From contig NZ_JACLAF010000018.1 of the NCBI RefSeq assembly GCF_015355625.1, forward strand, positions 33,270 through 97,269: 64,000 bases of DNA, in the 5' to 3' direction. A program made the translations under genes and the position numbers. The notes beneath the pieces are model-generated. The model ran no database searches. It had not been told where the DNA came from and worked only from the letters and a program-made list of their open reading frames with translations. Shown here one piece after another: positions 56,242 to 64,000 of the stretch (positions are counted from its first letter, which is position 1; the number at the start of each line of letters is the position of its first letter). Origin of the DNA: Tamlana sp. I1. Its GTDB lineage: Bacteria > Bacteroidota > Bacteroidia > Flavobacteriales > Flavobacteriaceae.

Positions 56242-57390
56242 ATGGCCAGTTCTTTTAATACAAAATATCCTTCTATAGACGATTTACGTAACAAAGCTCA
56301 AAAGCGCATGCCTAAGTTTGCTTTTGAATATTTAGATGGTGGTTGTAATGAAGACGTGAATCTTCATAGAAATACTTCCGAACTACGAGAAGTGCAACTA
56401 AAACCTCAATATTTAAGAAGTTATTCGGGGTCGTCATTAAAAACCAAATTGTTTGGTATGGATTACGATGCGCCTTTTGGTATTGCACCCGTAGGTTTAC
56501 AAGGACTTATGTGGCCAAATTCGCCAGAGATTTTAGCCAAAGCCGCTTTTGAAGAAAATATACCGTTTATTTTAAGCACCGTAACAACTACAAGTATTGA
56601 GCGTGCAAGCGAAATAACTGAAGGTAAATCGTGGTTTCAATTGTATCATCCTACCGAAAATAGTTTGCGGGATGATATTATTAAACGTGCAGAAGCAGCG
56701 CACTGTCCTGTATTAGTCATTTTATGTGATGTGCCTACCTTTGGGTTTAGACCACGAGATATAAGAAACGGCTTGGCCATGCCTCCAAAAATGTCCATAA
56801 ACAACATTCTTCAGGTTTTAGGGAAACCCGCTTGGGCGCTTCAAACTTTAAAATATGGGCAACCTAATTTTGAAACCTTAAAGCCATATATGCCAAAAGG
56901 ATTGGACTTAAAACAATTGGGTAAGTTTATGAATCAAACGTTTTCTGGACGCTTAAATGCTGAAAAAATAAAACCCATTCGTGACATGTGGAAAGGCAAA
57001 TTGGTTATTAAAGGGGTTGCCAGTCATGAAGATGCCGAAGAAGCTATTCGCCTAGGATTAGATGGTATAATTGTATCGAATCATGGTGGTCGCCAATTAG
57101 ATGCAGGCGAATCGACCATAAAACCATTAGCAACTATTGCCGAAAAATATGGTGATCAAATAACGGTGATGATGGATAGTGGTATTCGTTCTGGTTCCGA
57201 CATTGCAAGAAGTATAGCTACAGGCGCAGAATTCACCTTTTTAGGGCGCAGTTTTATGTACGGCGTTGGTGCGCTAGGAGCCCAGGGTGGTGAACATACC
57301 ATTGCTTTGTTAAAAGCAGAATTACAACAAGTTATGGAGCAGGTTTGTAGTAAAAATGTGAGTGATTTGCCTAAACACTTAATAAAATAA
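56242..57390 (+). CDS. lldD: FMN-dependent L-lactate dehydrogenase / alpha-hydroxyacid oxidase
   Basis: A 382-residue cytoplasmic or membrane-associated flavoenzyme. Family marks are FAFEYLDGG (Tyr30), WFQLY (Tyr135), LCDVPTFGFRPRDIRNG, VIKGVAS (Lys257) and the FMN/substrate signature SNHGGRQLD (His281, Arg284). It would oxidise the L-lactate formed from lactaldehyde by the RhaW part of RhaEW to pyruvate. Position inside the operon supports this coupling strongly. Confidence 0.9.
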   Translation: MASSFNTKYPSIDDLRNKAQKRMPKFAFEYLDGGCNEDVNLHRNTSELREVQLKPQYLRSYSGSSLKTKLFGMDYDAPFGIAPVGLQGLMWPNSPEILAKAAFEENIPFILSTVTTTSIERASEITEGKSWFQLYHPTENSLRDDIIKRAEAAHCPVLVILCDVPTFGFRPRDIRNGLAMPPKMSINNILQVLGKPAWALQTLKYGQPNFETLKPYMPKGLDLKQLGKFMNQTFSGRLNAEKIKPIRDMWKGKLVIKGVASHEDAEEAIRLGLDGIIVSNHGGRQLDAGESTIKPLATIAEKYGDQITVMMDSGIRSGSDIARSIATGAEFTFLGRSFMYGVGALGAQGGEHTIALLKAELQQVMEQVCSKNVSDLPKHLIK

Positions 57391-57394
57391 TAAC

Positions 57395-58477
57395 ATGTTT
57401 TTAAAACAAAATAAAGGAATGTTTTCGGTTATTATAACTTGTGTTTCTGGACTTTTGTTTTTTTGTTCAACTACAGGTTCTGCCCAAAAGTTATCTGGAA
57501 ATCCTATTTTAAAAGGTTGGTATGCCGATCCGGAAGCGGTAATTTTCAATGATACCTATTGGATTTATCCCACCTATTCTGGAGAAGATGAATTTCCAAA
57601 TCGAGAAAAGCTTTTTTCAGCAAAACAAATTGAAGCTCAAAAAAATAGTATTAATAAGCAATATGTTAAACAAACGTTTTTAGATGCCTTTTCGTCAAAA
57701 GACCTTGTGACTTGGAAAAAGCATTCTAAAATTTTAGATATACAGAATGTTGCTTGGGCATCATTTGCTGTTTGGGCACCTTCAATTGTCAAAGAAAACA
57801 AGCAATATTATTTGTTTTTTGGTGCTAATGATATTCAAAGCGAGAAAGAATTTGGTGGTATTGGCGTTGCAGTTTCCAAAAATCCAGAGGGTCCCTTTAA
57901 AGATGCCTTAGGAAAGCCGTTAATTAGCAGTTTTCATAATGGAGCACAACCCATAGATCAATTTGTCTATAAAGATGATGACGGGCAGTACTACATGTAT
58001 TATGGTGGTTGGAAACATTGTAACGTAGTAAAACTGAAACCAAATCTACTTGAAATAGACACCTTTGAAGATGGCACGGTTTACAAAGAAATTACGCCAG
58101 AAAATTATATGGAAGGGCCTTTCATGTTAAAACGTAATGGGAAATATTACTTCATGTGGTCTGAAGGCTATTGGAAAAAGGCCAACTATAGTGTGGCTTA
58201 CGCCATTAGCGATTCGCCATTAGGACCGTTTAAGCGTATTGGGAAAATACTAGAACAAGATACTAAAGTGGCAAAAGGTGCAGGGCATCACTCGGTAATT
58301 CATATTCCAAATTCAGACACCTACTATATCGTATATCATCGTAGACCATTAGATACTGAAAACGGAAACCACCGTGAAGTTTGTATAGATACGTTGACTT
58401 TTGATAGTAAAGGATTTATCAATCCTATAAAGATGACAAACACAGGAGTTTGCCAAAATAAATTACCTAAAAATTAA
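57395..58477 (+). CDS. GH43-family glycosidase (beta-xylosidase/arabinofuranosidase type)
   Basis: A 360-residue protein with a signal peptide (LLFFCSTTGSAQK). A five-bladed beta-propeller of GH43: catalytic base Asp in GWYADPEAVIF (about residue 45), Asp in QPIDQFVYKDDDGQYYMYYGG (pKa modulator) and acid Glu in ENYMEGPFMLKRNGKYYFMWS. Blade repeats VWAPSIVKENKQYYLFF and HHSVIHIPNSDTYYIVYHRR are visible. Activity on arabinose-, xylose- or galactose-linked residues is typical of the family. It begins 5 bp after lldD and joins the rhamnose operon. Confidence 0.9.
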   Translation: MFLKQNKGMFSVIITCVSGLLFFCSTTGSAQKLSGNPILKGWYADPEAVIFNDTYWIYPTYSGEDEFPNREKLFSAKQIEAQKNSINKQYVKQTFLDAFSSKDLVTWKKHSKILDIQNVAWASFAVWAPSIVKENKQYYLFFGANDIQSEKEFGGIGVAVSKNPEGPFKDALGKPLISSFHNGAQPIDQFVYKDDDGQYYMYYGGWKHCNVVKLKPNLLEIDTFEDGTVYKEITPENYMEGPFMLKRNGKYYFMWSEGYWKKANYSVAYAISDSPLGPFKRIGKILEQDTKVAKGAGHHSVIHIPNSDTYYIVYHRRPLDTENGNHREVCIDTLTFDSKGFINPIKMTNTGVCQNKLPKN

Positions 58478-58521
58478 ATCATAGATTGTATCTTCGATAA
58501 ATTAATCAAAATAATCTTGAA

Positions 58522-59418
58522 ATGAAAAACTTAAAACACGCTCAAATAGAGCATGGAAAGATTACTCCAGAAAATGTTCAATATTATAAAGACTTTGGTT
58601 ATTTAATTGCCTCAAATTTACTTTCTCAGCAAGAAATAGTGGAATTAAAACAAGAAACCGCTCAAATTTTTAGAGGCAACCGTGGTAAAATTGATGGGTT
58701 GGCAGAAGTAAGCCCATTAGATTCAGATAGCGATGTGCTTAAAAAATATGTGGCCATTCATTTTCCGCATAAAATATCTTCAGTAATAAAAAGTTATTTA
58801 TCTCATAAAAAAGTAACGGCTGTTTTACAGAAAATTGTTAGCGAAAATGTAAAATGCATGCAGTCTATGTTGTTTGTAAAAGCACCAGGAAAGCAAGGCC
58901 AGTCATGGCACCAAGATGAATATTTTATTCCAACACGCGACAAATCTTTAGTCGGTGCTTGGATCGCTATTGATGATGCAACGATTGAAAATGGCTGCTT
59001 ATGGGTCATTCCAGGGTCGCAAAATCCAGGAAGTATTAAAAGAAGGGTGAAAAATGAAGATGCTGCTTATGCCGATTTAGAGACCTTAGATATATCGGAG
59101 TATGATGAAAAAGATATTATTCCTGTGGAGGTGAAAAGTGGATCGGTTGTATTTTTTAACGGCTATTTATATCACAGTTCATTAAAAAATAAAACTGAAA
59201 ATAATTTTAGAACAGCTTTAGTAAATCATTATATGAGTGCAGAATCCATGTTGCCTTGGGATCAAGACGGTAAATTACCAGCTACTGAAGATTTACGAGA
59301 TATCGTAATGGTTGCTGGAAAAGATCCTTATGCACACAAACCGATTGTAGATGTAAATCAACCGTATTTACGTCAAGCTAAAGTGAAATCGAAATTAGAT
59401 GGCAACTATGAAAATTGA
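58522..59418 (+). CDS. Phytanoyl-CoA-dioxygenase-family (PhyH) Fe(II)/2-oxoglutarate enzyme
   Basis: A 298-residue cytoplasmic protein with the double-stranded beta-helix. Iron ligands are His130 and Asp132 in GQSWHQDEYF, and His218 in GYLYHSSL. Arg230 in ENNFRTALVN probably binds 2-oxoglutarate. SLVGAWIAIDDATIENGCLWVIPGS is the family core. The substrate is unknown; the setting within a sugar-catabolic operon suggests an oxidation (for example demethylation) of a modified sugar, which is inference. The last 11 bases overlap the next gene. Confidence 0.85.
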   Translation: MKNLKHAQIEHGKITPENVQYYKDFGYLIASNLLSQQEIVELKQETAQIFRGNRGKIDGLAEVSPLDSDSDVLKKYVAIHFPHKISSVIKSYLSHKKVTAVLQKIVSENVKCMQSMLFVKAPGKQGQSWHQDEYFIPTRDKSLVGAWIAIDDATIENGCLWVIPGSQNPGSIKRRVKNEDAAYADLETLDISEYDEKDIIPVEVKSGSVVFFNGYLYHSSLKNKTENNFRTALVNHYMSAESMLPWDQDGKLPATEDLRDIVMVAGKDPYAHKPIVDVNQPYLRQAKVKSKLDGNYEN

Positions 59419-60229
59419 TTATTATTGTCCCTACTGGGGAAGTGATCACCTATCAAACGATGATTTTTTTACAAAAGTGAAAGATGCCGGCTATGATGGT
59501 GTAGAATATCCAATTGGGAGTCAGGTTTCAAAGCATGTACTCGATACTTTTTGGGAAGGAGCTGTAAACAACGATCTTAAAATTATCATTCAACATTATG
59601 ATACGCGTGTTTCTAATTTTACAGAACATGCTGATATTTATGCGGCTTGGTTTGAAAAAATTGCAGCTTATCCTTGTGTAAAAGTCAATTCGCAAACAGG
59701 AAAAGATTACTTCAGTTTTGAGCAAAACAAGCAATTAATTGATATTGCTGATGATTTTGCAGCCAAACATAAGGTTTCGGTATTGCACGAAACGCATCGT
59801 AATAAGTTTAGTTTCGCGGCACACATCACGAAAAGCTATTTGGAGAAACTTCAAGATTTAAAATTAACTTTAGATATTTCGCATTGGGTCAATGTGGCCG
59901 AATCATTATTAGAAGACCAACAAGAAGCTGTCGATTTAGCTATAAGTAGAGTAGATCATATTCATGCCAGGGTAGGGCATCCCCAAGGGCCTCAAATTAA
60001 CGACCCAAGAGCTCCAGAAAATAAAGACACTGTTGCAGCACATTTAAAATGGTGGGATAAAGTTATTGTTACTAATAAAAATAAGGGGATGAAAAACATG
60101 AGTATTTCACCAGAATTTGGCCCTATGCCATACATGCCCGCTTTAGCCTTTACGCAACAACCAGTTTCCAGTCAGTGGGATATAAATGTGTATATGATGA
60201 ATCTGTTGAGAAAACGCTATACCATGTAA
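59408..60229 (+). CDS. TIM-barrel sugar isomerase/epimerase
   Basis: About 273 residues, cytoplasmic, xylose-isomerase-like TIM barrel. The ATG at 59408 is chosen; the earlier one at 59399 would add three residues. Marks are DGVEYPIGSQ, VKVNSQTGKDYFS, VSVLHETHRNKFSF, LTLDISHWVNVAES, DHIHARVGHPQGPQIN and SISPEFGPMPY, which supply the Glu, Asp, His and Glu metal ligands. It overlaps the dioxygenase gene by 11 bp, so the two are translated together and probably act in sequence on one compound. Confidence 0.82.
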   Translation: MKIDYYCPYWGSDHLSNDDFFTKVKDAGYDGVEYPIGSQVSKHVLDTFWEGAVNNDLKIIIQHYDTRVSNFTEHADIYAAWFEKIAAYPCVKVNSQTGKDYFSFEQNKQLIDIADDFAAKHKVSVLHETHRNKFSFAAHITKSYLEKLQDLKLTLDISHWVNVAESLLEDQQEAVDLAISRVDHIHARVGHPQGPQINDPRAPENKDTVAAHLKWWDKVIVTNKNKGMKNMSISPEFGPMPYMPALAFTQQPVSSQWDINVYMMNLLRKRYTM

Positions 60230-60875
60230 GTTTGGTTAAGGTGTTGACTTTGTTTTACTTCGACCTGTAATGATGAATGCTCGTGATTTAATGCGTTTAT
60301 CATACATGACAATTAAATTATCATAATAGTAAGAGTTTTTTTTTCATAACTATTGACTGTTTTACGAAAATGCTTTTAAAAAAACACGATTTTATAGTCA
60401 GATTCTCTTCTAAAGACCAATTTATCACCTTCTCCAGTCACCTATTTTGAAAAATCAAAGAGCGTAGAATTTCGCCATACAATTGATTGTTGTTTTGATT
60501 TTTTTATGGGTAAAAACGCTCTAAACACCTGCAGAATCAATAAGTCTACCGTAGGCTCATTTTTTTTAAGAACAGTGAAAAGCTTCTTGGGTTATTTCCT
60601 GTTTATCTTATTTTATAATTCAAAACAAACATTTTTTTCACTTAGCTAATAGCGATATTATATTCGGGTTTAACTAAAGAGGGTTTATTTTATTTATAAA
60701 CACCGTATTAGTAAATACATACAGCATGGTTTTTCTATTAATTATTAGTGAACTAAAACCATTAATTAAAAAAGTAGAAAAGTCATTAAAAAACCTTAAG
60801 CGCTCATTTTTTTGTAGCGTTATTAAAAAAGCCAATTATTCAATAAACCAAATATTAACACTTTAAATTAGAATT
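60230..60875. other. 646-bp gene-free stretch before the last PUL gene
   Basis: No gene is supported on either strand. It is strongly AT-rich with an AGAGCGT / ACGCTCT pair about 60 bases apart near 60460-60520 and several T-runs. It marks the end of the rhamnose operon and must hold the promoter of the T9SS protein gene, but I see no clear promoter motif. Confidence 0.45.
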
Positions 60876-61640
60876 ATGAAAAAAAATTACATTTTGTTAG
60901 CTTTATTTATTGCGCCTTTTTTAGGGATTTCGCAAACCAATATTTTAGATAGTGATTTTGAAAACCCTACCGACTTAGGAGACTGGGCGCCAGGAAATGC
61001 ATCCACTACTACTATTACAATCGATGCTACGAATTTCTTTGCAGGCACTCAATCTATGCAAATGGAGAACACTGCAACATGGAAATTTGCAAAAAACTCT
61101 AATAATACTATTGCGACAGCTGGAAACTTTACATTAACTTATAAAATAAAAGGTCCAGATTCAAGAACAAGAGCACAGGTTGTTGTAGATGGAACAAAAT
61201 ATAATGATAAAAATAGTACGGTATTAATGTCTACTCTGCCAAGTGAAACTGGTGCAGATGGAGAAACGTGGTATACGTATAGTGCAGATGTAGATATTAC
61301 AGATATAGGATCAACTCAGTTTGAAATTCATACAGAGCTTGTTGGTACATTTTATATCGATAATGTGCAATTAATCCAAAACTCTACACTTGGGATCAAT
61401 GATGAAAATTTAGTAGATCATGAAACTGAACTTTATCCTAATCCGGCTCAAAACGTATTGCATGTAAATGCTTCGAATGCTATTAAAAGTATTGAGGTTT
61501 ACAATATGGTAGGTCAAAGAGTAGCGGCGCAAACAGGAACATCAGAAATTAACGTGTCTAACATTAAACAAGGTGTTTATATAGCTAAAATTTATTTTGA
61601 TAACGGTAGCGTTACTGCGGAGCGTTTTGTGAAAAAATAA
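60876..61640 (+). CDS. T9SS-exported carbohydrate-binding-like protein
   Basis: A 254-residue protein. Signal peptide (ALFIAPFLGISQT), then a beta-sandwich of carbohydrate-binding-module character (ILDSDFENPTDLGDWAPG, FFAGTQSMQMENTATWKF, EIHTELVGTFYIDNVQLI) and a C-terminal T9SS type A domain (LYPNPAQNVLHVNA to ERFVKK). It resembles the protein at 30659 in plan. It is followed by a strong terminator that closes the PUL. Confidence 0.82.
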   Translation: MKKNYILLALFIAPFLGISQTNILDSDFENPTDLGDWAPGNASTTTITIDATNFFAGTQSMQMENTATWKFAKNSNNTIATAGNFTLTYKIKGPDSRTRAQVVVDGTKYNDKNSTVLMSTLPSETGADGETWYTYSADVDITDIGSTQFEIHTELVGTFYIDNVQLIQNSTLGINDENLVDHETELYPNPAQNVLHVNASNAIKSIEVYNMVGQRVAAQTGTSEINVSNIKQGVYIAKIYFDNGSVTAERFVKK

Positions 61641-61708
61641 AATGCTAAACTCTTAGTGTTGAAACTTTACGCCATTATAATATAACGTATAAGCAAACCA
61701 ATTTAATA

Positions 61709-61778
61709 GACTGTTTGAAAAGTATTATTGATGTTTATTATATCAAATTATAATAATATTTCAAACAGTCTTTTTTTT
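61709..61778 (+). terminator. Strong terminator at the end of the PUL
   Basis: Arms GACTGTTTGAAA (61709-61720) and TTTCAAACAGTC (61759-61770) are perfect and extended inward by AGTATTATT/AATAATATT, followed by eight T. It lies 68 bp after the stop of the T9SS protein. Confidence 0.92.
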
Positions 61779-61805
61779 GAGTTGACTCAAATGGAAACTT
61801 AATAA

Positions 61806-62060
61806 CTACTGCGTTATCCAAGCTTTAATTCTTCTTTCTCTTTCCGTAAAAAAAAACTGTAACCAACTATTAGGATCTTGCGTTTGCGATATCACATACA
61901 AGTAAGTAGGTTGATATTATGTAATTTATTAAGTAGGTTTTAATGAAATATGATGGTAAACTTTCAAATTATGATAATAGAAAATGAAAGGCACTTCTAT
62001 GGGCGGATTGATTTTTAAGGAAACCTCTTGAAGGTAGTACTCTCAATCTTCTTTGTAGGA
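61806..62060 (-). pseudogene. Degenerate coding remnant, family unknown
   Basis: One minus-strand frame reads as protein-like sequence with internal stops: a segment containing EVSLKINPPIEVPFIFYY, two adjacent stops after SLKPT, then YLYVISQTQDPNSWLQ and ERERRIKAWITQ-stop. The composition and length suggest the C-terminal end of a former gene. I cannot name its family. Confidence 0.3.
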
Positions 62061-62700
62061 TTACTGATTTGACTTTCGTTTTACAAAATGGAGCAATATT
62101 GATTGGTTTTATTTCAGAAAATGTTTTGTAATAACCACCAATATCAAAATGCTAGTTTTTTTGAAGTAGGATGGTTATTTCTTTGATGTAAATATTACCA
62201 TTATGTATTAACTTGCTATGATGAAGTTTATATATGAGCTCTATGAGTGCGGTTTAACTTGAAGTTTATTCTAAGCTCATTTTGTTGCTTAATGTATTAG
62301 ACTCAAAATTCATTGACTTAATATTTGTCTATGAGTATATGTTTGTAGCTATGTTAATAAGAGATATATGTGTTCAATTCAGCTAAAAGCATCATTGCGA
62401 CCAGCCAAAATATTTACTAGCATGAGGCATATAATCCGTTTTAAAGAATTATTTATTTTTTTTGATATTAAATATAATTAATTGAAGCAAATTACTATTT
62501 TTGCGCCAGACGATAAGAAAATGAATTATTATAAAGTATAAATAGTTCAAATCGTCAACATTAAAGAAAATATTTGGCAGTTTTACTGCTATGGTTGGGC
62601 TGACAGAGCAAAGTTAAAGTCCCTTCCAGACCGCTAAAATTGCAAAAAGAGAGCTCAGAGAAATTAGTTTTTTTGGGCAATTATAACGAAGTTGTGTTGT

Positions 62701-62743
62701 TCACGCTTTATGCGTGATGTAGTTTACCAAATCTAATTTGGTA
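62701..62743. repeat. Two adjacent short hairpins
   Basis: TCACGC/GCGTGA (62701-62717) with a 5-base loop and TACCAAAT/ATTTGGTA (62725-62743) with a 3-base loop stand side by side 80 bp downstream of the toxin stop. They may terminate the minus-strand toxin-antitoxin transcript or be part of a decayed mobile element. Confidence 0.45.
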
Positions 62744-62826
62744 TTCCAATGAGAAGCTTTCCTTTTTTCTGTGAAGAAGATGGGGATGCTTTTTTGTTTT
62801 AGGGCGGTTCATGGGTAGAACTTTTT

Positions 62827-63084
62827 TCAGTCGTAATGAAATCTGCATTTTGCAATCAATATTTCTCCTTCTCTATATTGGTAAATCAGTCTATGTTCGC
62901 TATCAATTCGTCGTGACCAGAATCCTGCGTATTTATGCTTTAGCGGCTCGGGTTTTCCAACTCCATCAAAAGGGTTTCTAGCGATGTCTTTGAGAAGTTC
63001 ATTTATTTTCTTTAGCTTTTTTTTGTCCGTTTTTTGCCAATACAAATAATCTTCCCAAGACTCGTCAACGAATATATACTTCAT
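62827..63084 (-). CDS. yoeB: YoeB-family mRNA interferase toxin
   Basis: An 85-residue RelE-superfamily toxin of the YoeB branch, which cleaves mRNA at the ribosome. The catalytic residues of E. coli YoeB are present at the same numbers: Glu46 (GKPEPLKH), Arg65 (SEHRLIYQ), His83 and Tyr84 in the final FHYD. The length is normal. It follows its antitoxin by one base in the same transcript. Confidence 0.95.
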   Translation of the reverse strand: MKYIFVDESWEDYLYWQKTDKKKLKKINELLKDIARNPFDGVGKPEPLKHKYAGFWSRRIDSEHRLIYQYREGEILIAKCRFHYD

Positions 63085-63085
63085 T

Positions 63086-63340
63086 TTAACTTTCGATTAG
63101 GTCTTTGCTAAAAGTCGTTCCGGTTTTTAGCTTGTCGATTGCAGAATCTAACCTTAACTCATTCTTTCGTGAGGAAAGTTCGTGATTTGTAGCCATTAAA
63201 GAATTATATTCTTGCAATGACATAATCACAATTCCAGAATCTTTTCCACGATTTATTATCAAAGTCTCAAAGTTCTTCACGACTCTGTCCAAGTAGCTTT
63301 TAATATCTTTTCTGAAATCAGAAACAGTTGTTATTTGCAT
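63086..63340 (-). CDS. yefM: YefM/Phd-family antitoxin
   Basis: About 84 residues. The ATG at 63340 (MQITTVSDFRKDIKSYLDRV) is the right start because the usual YefM N-terminus begins there; the upstream frame is promoter DNA. The N-terminal part is the Phd/YefM DNA-binding fold (TLIINRGKDSGIVIMSLQEYNSL) and the C-terminal helix region binds and blocks the toxin. It would also repress its own operon. Confidence 0.93.
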   Translation of the reverse strand: MQITTVSDFRKDIKSYLDRVVKNFETLIINRGKDSGIVIMSLQEYNSLMATNHELSSRKNELRLDSAIDKLKTGTTFSKDLIES

Positions 63341-63713
63341 AATATTGTGTTTTATTAAGTACAAATATATGTACAAAATATGGTTTGCGCAATTTTTCTG
63401 TATTGCTGGCACCAAGTTTTATTTCCAGTGACAGGTACTGGATCAATCCTAAATTGTTGTTTCATTAATAGGCATTCCTACGACACAATACCAATTATTA
63501 AACGGAATTTCATATACATTTAAATAAGCCGTAAATATTCCAGTTGTTTTTTGCTGAAGAATAAAAGACTCCTTATATATAGATTGTTTTTCCTATTGAA
63601 TAATGACAGTAGTATTTTAAGGTAGTATGTAATAGGAGAGGAGTGACTTAATTTTAAATATTAGACGTCTATTACTAACCTCATTATTTTTTATAGACTT
63701 ATCTTAATGACGA
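63341..63713. other. 373-bp stretch upstream of the antitoxin gene
   Basis: It contains the toxin-antitoxin promoter at its left end. Beyond that I see no gene, only AT-rich sequence. Confidence 0.45.
63359..63392 (-). promoter_or_regulatory. Promoter and likely autoregulatory operator of the toxin-antitoxin pair
   Basis: Minus-strand TATATTTG (63362-63369) fits the Bacteroidota TAnnTTTG -7 element. A TTG (63390-63392) lies 20 bases upstream as the -33 part. The -7 element sits within a 16-bp near-palindrome (63359-63374, 14 of 16 matching) with GTAC at both ends, a natural site for the antitoxin to bind. Confidence 0.7.
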
Positions 63714-63891
63714 TTATTCATATAGTTTATAACTAATAATTTCTCTGCGTATCTCCGCGAAACACCCCTTTCGAAACACCACCAGCATCATCCAGCCACA
63801 AACAAACCTTAAAAAACACAAGCTATAATCAACTAAAAACAAGCATATTAAAAGCTGTGGTAAAAAAAAGCATAAAAAAACCAACAAAAAG

Positions 63892-63924
63892 TTTGTTAGG
63901 GAATATAAAAGAGCTGTATATTTG
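63892..63924 (+). promoter_or_regulatory. Strong outward-facing promoter at the right edge
   Basis: TTTG (63892-63895) and TATATTTG (63917-63924), 21 bases apart, fit the Bacteroidota housekeeping consensus. A long A-rich upstream tract and a GC-richer leader starting CACCCCGC follow the pattern of highly expressed stable-RNA operons. A partial hairpin (CGCT...AGCG) lies just downstream. The transcript leaves the window; an rRNA or tRNA operon is an inference. Confidence 0.7.
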
Positions 63925-64000
63925 CACCCCGCTAAGAGAGGCACAGCCACTTAAAGCGTTAGTTCATAAACAGTTTTCGGTATAAAAAAGAGGTTTTAAA

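Larger units (their letters stand above)
61641..62826. other. 1.2-kb stretch without intact genes
   Basis: This separates the PUL from the toxin-antitoxin pair. It contains the terminator at 61709, a degenerate coding remnant on the minus strand, and two short hairpins at 62701-62743. No intact open frame of gene length is found. It looks like decayed insertion or recombination debris. Confidence 0.55.

Noticed and set aside
62521..62640. A short plus-strand frame with protein-like sequence (IKENIWQFYCYGWADRAK)
   Set aside because: It has no start codon in frame and only about 30 residues between stops; it may be debris but cannot be supported as a gene.
63714..63950. A 78-residue hydrophobic open frame on the minus strand
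   Set aside because: It runs over the strong plus-strand promoter at 63892-63924 and its A-rich upstream tract, which creates a Phe/Leu-rich translation. Nothing supports it as a gene.
1..64000. CRISPR arrays, tRNA or rRNA genes, complete insertion sequences
   Set aside because: No regularly spaced repeats, cloverleaf-forming sequences, conserved rRNA segments or transposase genes were recognised.

Overview
The window is AT-rich and reads as a chromosome segment of a marine, alga-associated member of the Flavobacteriaceae (Bacteroidota). The evidence is a SusC/SusD pair, type IX secretion (T9SS) C-terminal sorting domains, many lipoprotein signals, promoters of the TTTG / TAnnTTTG type, no clear Shine-Dalgarno sequences, and at least five sulfatases, which is typical of bacteria that feed on sulfated marine polysaccharides. 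The species cannot be named from the sequence.

Nearly all of it (about 1-61,640) is one large polysaccharide utilisation locus (PUL) that runs off the left edge. Left arm (1-8,940): the 3' part of a sulfatase, a putative porin, a giant FG-GAP/ASPIC lipoprotein, an unrecognised secreted protein, and a broken glycosidase gene that keeps only its N-terminus and its T9SS tail. Middle (9,330-38,360): a SusB-like GH97, two GH92 and one GH125 alpha-mannosidase-type enzymes, a GH51-like enzyme, three further clan GH-A glycosidases, two esterases, three sulfatases, a FucP-like sugar permease, an NCS1-type permease beside a secreted nucleoside-hydrolase-family protein, and a gmhA/ROK-kinase pair. Core (38,550-46,150): a sulfatase, a membrane-anchored AraC-type regulator, and susD and susC on the minus strand. 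Right arm (46,520-60,230): an ADP-ribosylglycohydrolase-family protein and an unassigned glycosidase-like lipoprotein, then an L-rhamnose catabolic operon (RhaEW aldolase/dehydrogenase, RhaI isomerase, rhamnulokinase, tandem class II aldolase, FMN L-lactate dehydrogenase) that continues into GH43, a PhyH-type dioxygenase and a TIM-barrel epimerase. A small T9SS-exported binding-type protein closes the locus.

The combined picture, which is inference, is breakdown of a sulfated, acylated, branched alpha-mannose-rich heteropolysaccharide with rhamnose and pentose substituents. Sulfatases and esterases would unmask the chains, GH92/GH125/GH97/GH51/GH43/GH-A enzymes would trim them, SusCD would import oligosaccharides and a FucP-like permease monosaccharides. 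Rhamnose would go to dihydroxyacetone phosphate plus lactaldehyde, then lactate and pyruvate. No classical rhamnosidase is recognisable although the rhamnose pathway is complete, so an uncharacterised glycosidase here may do that job.

Beyond 61,640 the PUL ends at a strong terminator. About 1.2 kb of degenerate DNA follows, then a YefM/YoeB toxin-antitoxin pair on the minus strand, and at the right edge a very strong flavobacterial promoter pointing out of the window, possibly for an rRNA or tRNA operon.
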